NCBI GenBank assembly: GCA_921293015.1
Contig: OV121083.1
Coordinates: 27,768,908-27,832,907, forward strand
Length of the DNA stretch: 64,000 bases
Source of the DNA: Phorcus lineatus
Taxonomy: Eukaryota > Mollusca > Gastropoda > Trochida > Trochidae
Reading direction: 5' to 3'
Below are positions 61,001-64,000 of the stretch, piece after piece; position 1 is the stretch's first letter; every line of letters begins with the position of its first letter. A model generated the notes under the pieces. The model saw only the letters and a list, made by a program, of their open reading frames with translations. It was not told the origin of the DNA and did not search any database. The translations under genes and the position numbers were made by a program.

Positions 61001-63185
61001 TTCAAAACTTGGTTATCAATGGCTCTTTAGTTGACTATATATTGGTGGTATATTTGTACGAAGGAAGTCTATTGTATTTCAGTGACCCTTCCTATCTGGC
61101 CTCTGCCGCTAGGGGAGTCTTCAAAGGAATGGTTGCGGGCGACCCTCAGGCAATATGGTAAGACAATGACTCATCAACCACACAAAATAATTGGATATTA
61201 TGGTTCGATATTTTCGATGGTTAAACATTGAAATATAATTTTTGCTCCCATTGTCCTGATCCTCGTCCTCTGTTTCGATAAATGTAATGTGTTAACTTAA
61301 GAAAAGCAACAAACCTACATTTAAATTACGATTCATCTATGTAAAGTGTTCTCAAATTGATTGAAATCAAGAAGTTTGAACAACCTTGGTAGGCTTAAAG
61401 GGAAACTCAGAAGAAAAAAATACTAGGAAATCATCAAGGTGATATATTATCAAATCGAGTTATTTGATAGTAAAGTAATTGTCCTCGCTATTAAAGTCTT
61501 ATGAATGATAATGTTAAATATTCTATTGCTTTCTGTTTGAAAAAAATGGGTTATTCATATGCCAATTGTGCAGGTTGATGCAAGGATGGCTATTCCACGC
61601 GAGCTTCTGGAAACAACCTCAGATCAAGGCTCTAGTAACGGCGGTACCAAAGGTAGTCAATCTTAACAACATAATCCCAACCTAGTTTACCACTTAACAC
61701 CTTCAGATTCTTCTTTAACATTTTCACGATTCATCATTTTCTCCGTGAGTTGTTCTAGTTATATATGCCAAAGGTCATAAAAAGTGTCAATTCATCGATA
61801 GTACTGACTTAGAACTAGTGATGTTGCTGAAAAAAGTCATGGGTTCAGAATAGCGACAAATACAGGTATATTTTATTTTAAAAAGCAACGTGCCTTGCGC
61901 GCGTATAGAAAGTTGACCGGTTATAAAGCCATTCATGGAATATGAGCCGTCTTACATGGGCTTCAGCATATATATGTGTGTGCATATGTGTTTCTCAAAA
62001 ACAGCATCGCGTTACACAACGAAACTGGGGATTTTACGGCCGCATTGTATATGAATTCGGAAATAAATGAGAAAATGCTACTTCTAAACACTTATTTAGT
62101 ACCCCATAGGATAATGATATCATTCACACAATTACGTAGAACAAGCTCTGAAAGTATCCAGCCAGTATCGAATAAAGGCTTAGATTGATAAGTATCGAGT
62201 TGTGATATTGCAAACAAGGATGTATCGAAGAGATTTCCCCTCACAAAATATTTTCAGTCGTATGTCGTAAAGTAAGTCTGATGTTAAAGGATCAAACTCA
62301 ACTTTGACCCTCCTAAAAATGTTCTTGCTTTCGAGATCTGGTCTCTGACTGACTTAACGAATCTGTCTCTGTAATTAACGAATCTGTCTCTGTAAAGAAA
62401 GTAAATAATTCTCTCAAACGAAAAAGTTTTACAATGTTTAATGTTTGGTTTTATTAGTTTACCATATCAAAGCTAAAATTTTCCCAGGGTAAGATGATAA
62501 TTCTGGACCTGAATGCTGAAGTATCTAACATCTACTCGAGCACGGAGTCCTTCTACGGACAGCCCTTCATCTGGTGCATGCTGCACAACTATGGAGGGCT
62601 CAACGAGATGTACGGGGATCTCAACACCGTCAATGGGGTAGGACTGTGGTTCAGGCAAATGGCTCCCTTAGGCTAAGGTGATCGTTACCTATAGCCCATC
62701 GCCCGTGACGTCATTATACAAAAGAAATTCGATCCAACTGGACTTGTTTTGTAATTGGTACATAATTCAGTTCATGTAACTTGATACTAATGATATTATT
62801 ATATCTTTAAATCAAATTCATTGACATAATTTAAATTCGTCAATTGAATTATTATCAGAAACCATATTGGTCACCTATCACGTGCACTCCCTGCCATGTA
62901 GGGAACTAGTTCGATTTAAGTTCTTCACATCAGAATATCTTATTCTTTTTGTTTGAAAGGAAGAAAAAACATTGACATATCATATTTGTTTATATTCCTC
63001 AAGTATTCTTGACTGCTTTAGGAAACACTTGTTTGTTTGAAGCGCCCCATGGATGGCCGGACGTTCCCGAATTCGACGATGGTAGGAACGGGTTTGACCC
63101 CGGAAGGAATTAATCAGAACGAGGTCATGTACGAATTAATGAATGAACAGGCTTGGCGAAATGGCAGCACGGATCTAGGAAAATG
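46068..63185 (+). CDS. Alpha-N-acetylglucosaminidase (GH89), exons 1-13, C-terminus beyond window
   Basis: Exons: 46068-46134, 47951-48108, 49906-50090, 55617-55764, 56503-56573, 57949-58110, 58557-58622, 59880-59943, 60134-60204, 61083-61157, 61574-61652, 62488-62637, 63022-63185. All phases agree, giving 486 codons. The human enzyme has 743 residues, so about one third is missing at the right edge. It is a lysosomal exo-glycosidase that removes alpha-N-acetylglucosamine from heparan sulfate; loss in humans causes Sanfilippo syndrome B. A signal peptide ([20 protein letters not shown]) is followed by the small N-terminal domain (exons 2-3) and the catalytic barrel from [18 protein letters not shown] on. 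The two GH89 catalytic glutamates are present: NEM (E325, exon 9; human E316) and QNEVMY (E466, exon 13; human E446). Exon 2 is taken to end at AAG|GTGGGG, because this alone keeps phase with exon 3. An out-of-frame ATG at 46058 precedes the start. Confidence 0.95.
46149..46288. repeat. Fold-back element (140 bp) just after NAGLU exon 1
   Basis: The stretch is close to a perfect palindrome. GAAGTGTGTCATATGA near 46162 mirrors TCATATGACACACTTC, and GAATTTTTGTATTACCCGAG mirrors the other arm around a centre of CGAGCGAGAGCGAGGG. The arms are about 70 bp. It starts 14 bp after the donor of exon 1. A related half-copy lies at 57715-57910. Confidence 0.8.
46645..47120. mobile_element. TTAA-flanked MITE, 476 bp, 19-bp inverted ends
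   Basis: The ends are TTAAAGAGCCACTCCGTGA at 46645-46663 and its exact reverse complement at 47102-47120. If the outer TTAA is the duplicated target, this fits piggyBac-type non-autonomous elements. The interior carries GATCGAAAACCGGACAGTGG, linking it to the dispersed family at 23630, 43110 and 43570. There is no transposase frame. It lies in NAGLU intron 1. Confidence 0.8.
48190..48475. repeat. Impure (ACT/TAC)n trinucleotide tract
   Basis: ACT, TCT and ACC triplets fill most of this stretch, making long open frames of Thr or Ser on both strands that are not genes. It begins about 80 bp after NAGLU exon 2. Confidence 0.9.
48680..49400 (+). pseudogene. Tc1-like transposase fossil in NAGLU intron 2
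   Basis: Family pieces occur in order. [15 protein letters not shown] (about 48828) is the second helix-turn-helix region. [11 protein letters not shown] (about 49000) matches [29 protein letters not shown] (49168 on) is the textbook third-catalytic-residue block. The end, with [17 protein letters not shown] (about 49323), matches MPRRLQACIAARGGHTRY. The pieces are in different frames, with stops between, and the DNA-binding start is eroded. It is on the same strand as the host gene and clearly distinct from the copy at 6560-7170. Confidence 0.78.
50091..51320 (+). other. First part of NAGLU intron 3, no assigned content
   Basis: It starts GTGAGACC. The block 50380-51020 has higher GC than its surroundings and looks like a decayed mobile sequence, but no family motif was recognised. 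A frame at 51055-51261 has no recognisable domain. Confidence 0.4.
51326..51375 (+). repeat. Diverged upstream copy of the NAGLU exon 4 start
   Basis: AAGATTCTGGTACTAATATAA followed by CGTATGCACGGCGAGCCACTC matches the acceptor and first 45 bases of exon 4. That includes bases (GCACGGYGAGCYACTC) which the array units at 51430-55616 have lost. Confidence 0.65.
51430..55616 (+). repeat. 4.2-kb minisatellite of NAGLU exon 4 splice-acceptor copies
   Basis: CCGGTACTACCAG, the codons for Arg-Tyr-Tyr-Gln at the start of exon 4, occurs 44 times, first at 51542 and last at 55620 in the real exon. The spacing is 106 bp (11 times) or 91 bp (32 times), and 11x106 + 32x91 = 4078 fits exactly. A more diverged unit starts near 51430. 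Each unit repeats the end of the intron (GAGAGTTTGTTATMCCGTGACAG), then the first 17 or more bases of exon 4, then ACTTGATAGCAAGAGTGATT and CTATCTACTTAGAG. The 106-bp form keeps GTGTGCCCAGTGATC, deleted in the 91-bp form. Used as exons, all units stop at TGA in AGATTATGAG after about 22-27 codons. Confidence 0.95.
55617..55764 (+). CDS. NAGLU exon 4 (genuine exon after the decoy array)
   Basis: It begins in phase 2 (AG|A completing Arg), then [36 protein letters not shown] and GQEAIFQR, closely matching vertebrate NAGLU. Only this copy continues into GAGCTACTCCATGGCGTGG, so only it can restore the protein. It ends CAAAGG|GTAGGT in phase 0. Confidence 0.95.
57715..57910. repeat. Half-copy related to the fold-back element at 46149-46288
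   Basis: The stretch CGAGCGAATTTGTGTATAAC, then CCTCGCTCTC, matches one arm of the fold-back repeat. The other arm is eroded. It lies directly upstream of NAGLU exon 6. Confidence 0.5.
58917..59259. repeat. Fold-back element with ~80-bp arms in NAGLU intron 7
   Basis: ATAGAGGATATTGTATGAGT and GACATACTATGT on the left mirror ACATAGTATGTCATGGGCAC and TCATATAATATCCTCTATG on the right. Matching extends inward through CGACRCGAG to about 80 bp. An extra inner copy (ACATAGTATGTCATGGGCAC, about 59040) shows a nested or duplicated arm. Confidence 0.75.
61738..61960 (+). repeat. Diverged relative of the TTAA-flanked element at 46645
   Basis: CTCCGTGAGTTG, a variable part, then ATATATGCCAAA at its left edge matches the left end of the 46645-47120 element. 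Similarity fades to the right and no right end was identified. Confidence 0.4.
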
Positions 63186-64000
63186 GTAGGAAACCTTCAC
63201 AGTATCTCTGTTATCAATTTTGTTTTACATCAACCGACAGATGAAACGTTTGATTAAAAAAAGTTAGAATAAATCAAAATTATAAGGAGAATGTAGATAC
63301 ATCGCTTACATGTAAATATAGTTTGATCTCACACAAGTTTTATCTTCTGTGGAAGCTAGTTTGGATGATAAAATATAATAAAATGTGTATTCGTGGCTAA
63401 TGTGATGAAATTTAATATATGTCCCTATCTCTCGTATTGTTAATTACTCACTTTAGTACCAATGGCTCCTTCCTTAAAGCACTAGGGTGATCACGAATCC
63501 ATTTCCCTTAGGTGAATGATTTAAAGGTGGCCGCCAACAGTTGATACTTTATATGTTCCTCTACGACTTCGGATAATCGGCTTGAGTAATGAGATGTCCT
63601 GACCCTCTGAAGATAATCATTTAGCAAAACCATATATTTACATGGAAAAAAACTGAAGAAATAAAATGTTTGAAACGTGCAAGTGCGCCTTTAAGGTCAG
63701 CCTTCTTATGGTTGCTTTGTGAAAGGGACCCCAGGGATGATCTGTAGTACCACTTTCTATAATGTCGAAAGTAACGAGTGTGTAAGGTTTTTACACACTA
63801 AAGTTCAAATGTACATAGAGGGATTTGAAGCTGTTGGAATAAAGAATATGCAATTGTTAAAATGATGTTTTTAAGGATACTATTTGAACCGGGTCACCAG
63901 TGATTTCACCCTTACGCTCTTTGCAAGAATCAAAACCCATCGCGATCAATTGTGCTTCGATGTTGATATATGCATGCCTATTAATAGAACGATAATCACG
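63186..64000 (+). other. NAGLU intron 13 (continues beyond the window)
   Basis: It starts GTAGGA. No exon encoding the expected next NAGLU segment was found up to the window end. It contains the repeat at 63521-63694. Confidence 0.7.
63521..63694 (+). mobile_element. Short TTAA-flanked repeat, 174 bp
   Basis: It begins TTAAAGGTGGCC and ends GTGCGCCTTTAA, giving short imperfect inverted ends with TTAA at both edges. The interior matches 21677-21840. It is probably a non-autonomous TTAA-target element. Confidence 0.55.

Overview
The window is nuclear DNA of an AT-rich marine invertebrate, most likely a mollusc and probably a bivalve. The evidence is split animal genes with GT-AG introns, tRNA-derived SINEs, jockey/CR1-like LINEs, Tc1 fossils, many short inverted-repeat elements and very large intronic minisatellites. 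The species cannot be named from the sequence alone.

Four host genes can be reconstructed exon by exon with consistent splice phases. (1) A phospholipid phosphatase (PAP2/LPP family) on the + strand, 7852-30261, six exons, 315 aa, complete. (2) A secreted protein on the - strand, 37196-34570, five exons, 264 aa, made of two tandem VirK-like domains that share the same intron phases. (3) A Tctex-type dynein light chain on the - strand, 41663-38766, two exons, 187 aa. (4) Alpha-N-acetylglucosaminidase (NAGLU, GH89) on the + strand, from 46068 to beyond the right edge. Thirteen exons give 486 codons, including both catalytic glutamates; the C-terminal third lies outside the window. The four genes do not form an obvious pathway: lipid phosphate signalling at the membrane, a secreted protein, axonemal or cytoplasmic dynein, and lysosomal heparan sulfate breakdown.

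Layout: 1-6500 holds a SINE and a LINE whose reverse transcriptase frame is open. 6560-7170 holds a Tc1 transposase fossil. 7852-30261 is the phosphatase gene; its 14 kb first intron holds a 2.2 kb minisatellite. 30250-31250 is a 44-bp tandem array that begins on the phosphatase stop codon. 32317-33901 is a 5'-truncated LINE with a perfect 15-bp target-site duplication. 34570-41663 holds the two minus-strand genes, and 46068-64000 holds NAGLU. Between and inside genes lie many TTAA-flanked, fold-back and long-inverted-repeat elements.

The most unusual structure is in NAGLU intron 3. A 4.2 kb array repeats the 3' splice site plus the first codons of exon 4. There are 43 decoy exon starts before the genuine one, spaced exactly 91 or 106 bp apart, and each runs into a stop codon if used. 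Two other arrays in the window (the phosphatase stop codon and the dynein light chain acceptor) also begin on a coding-exon edge.
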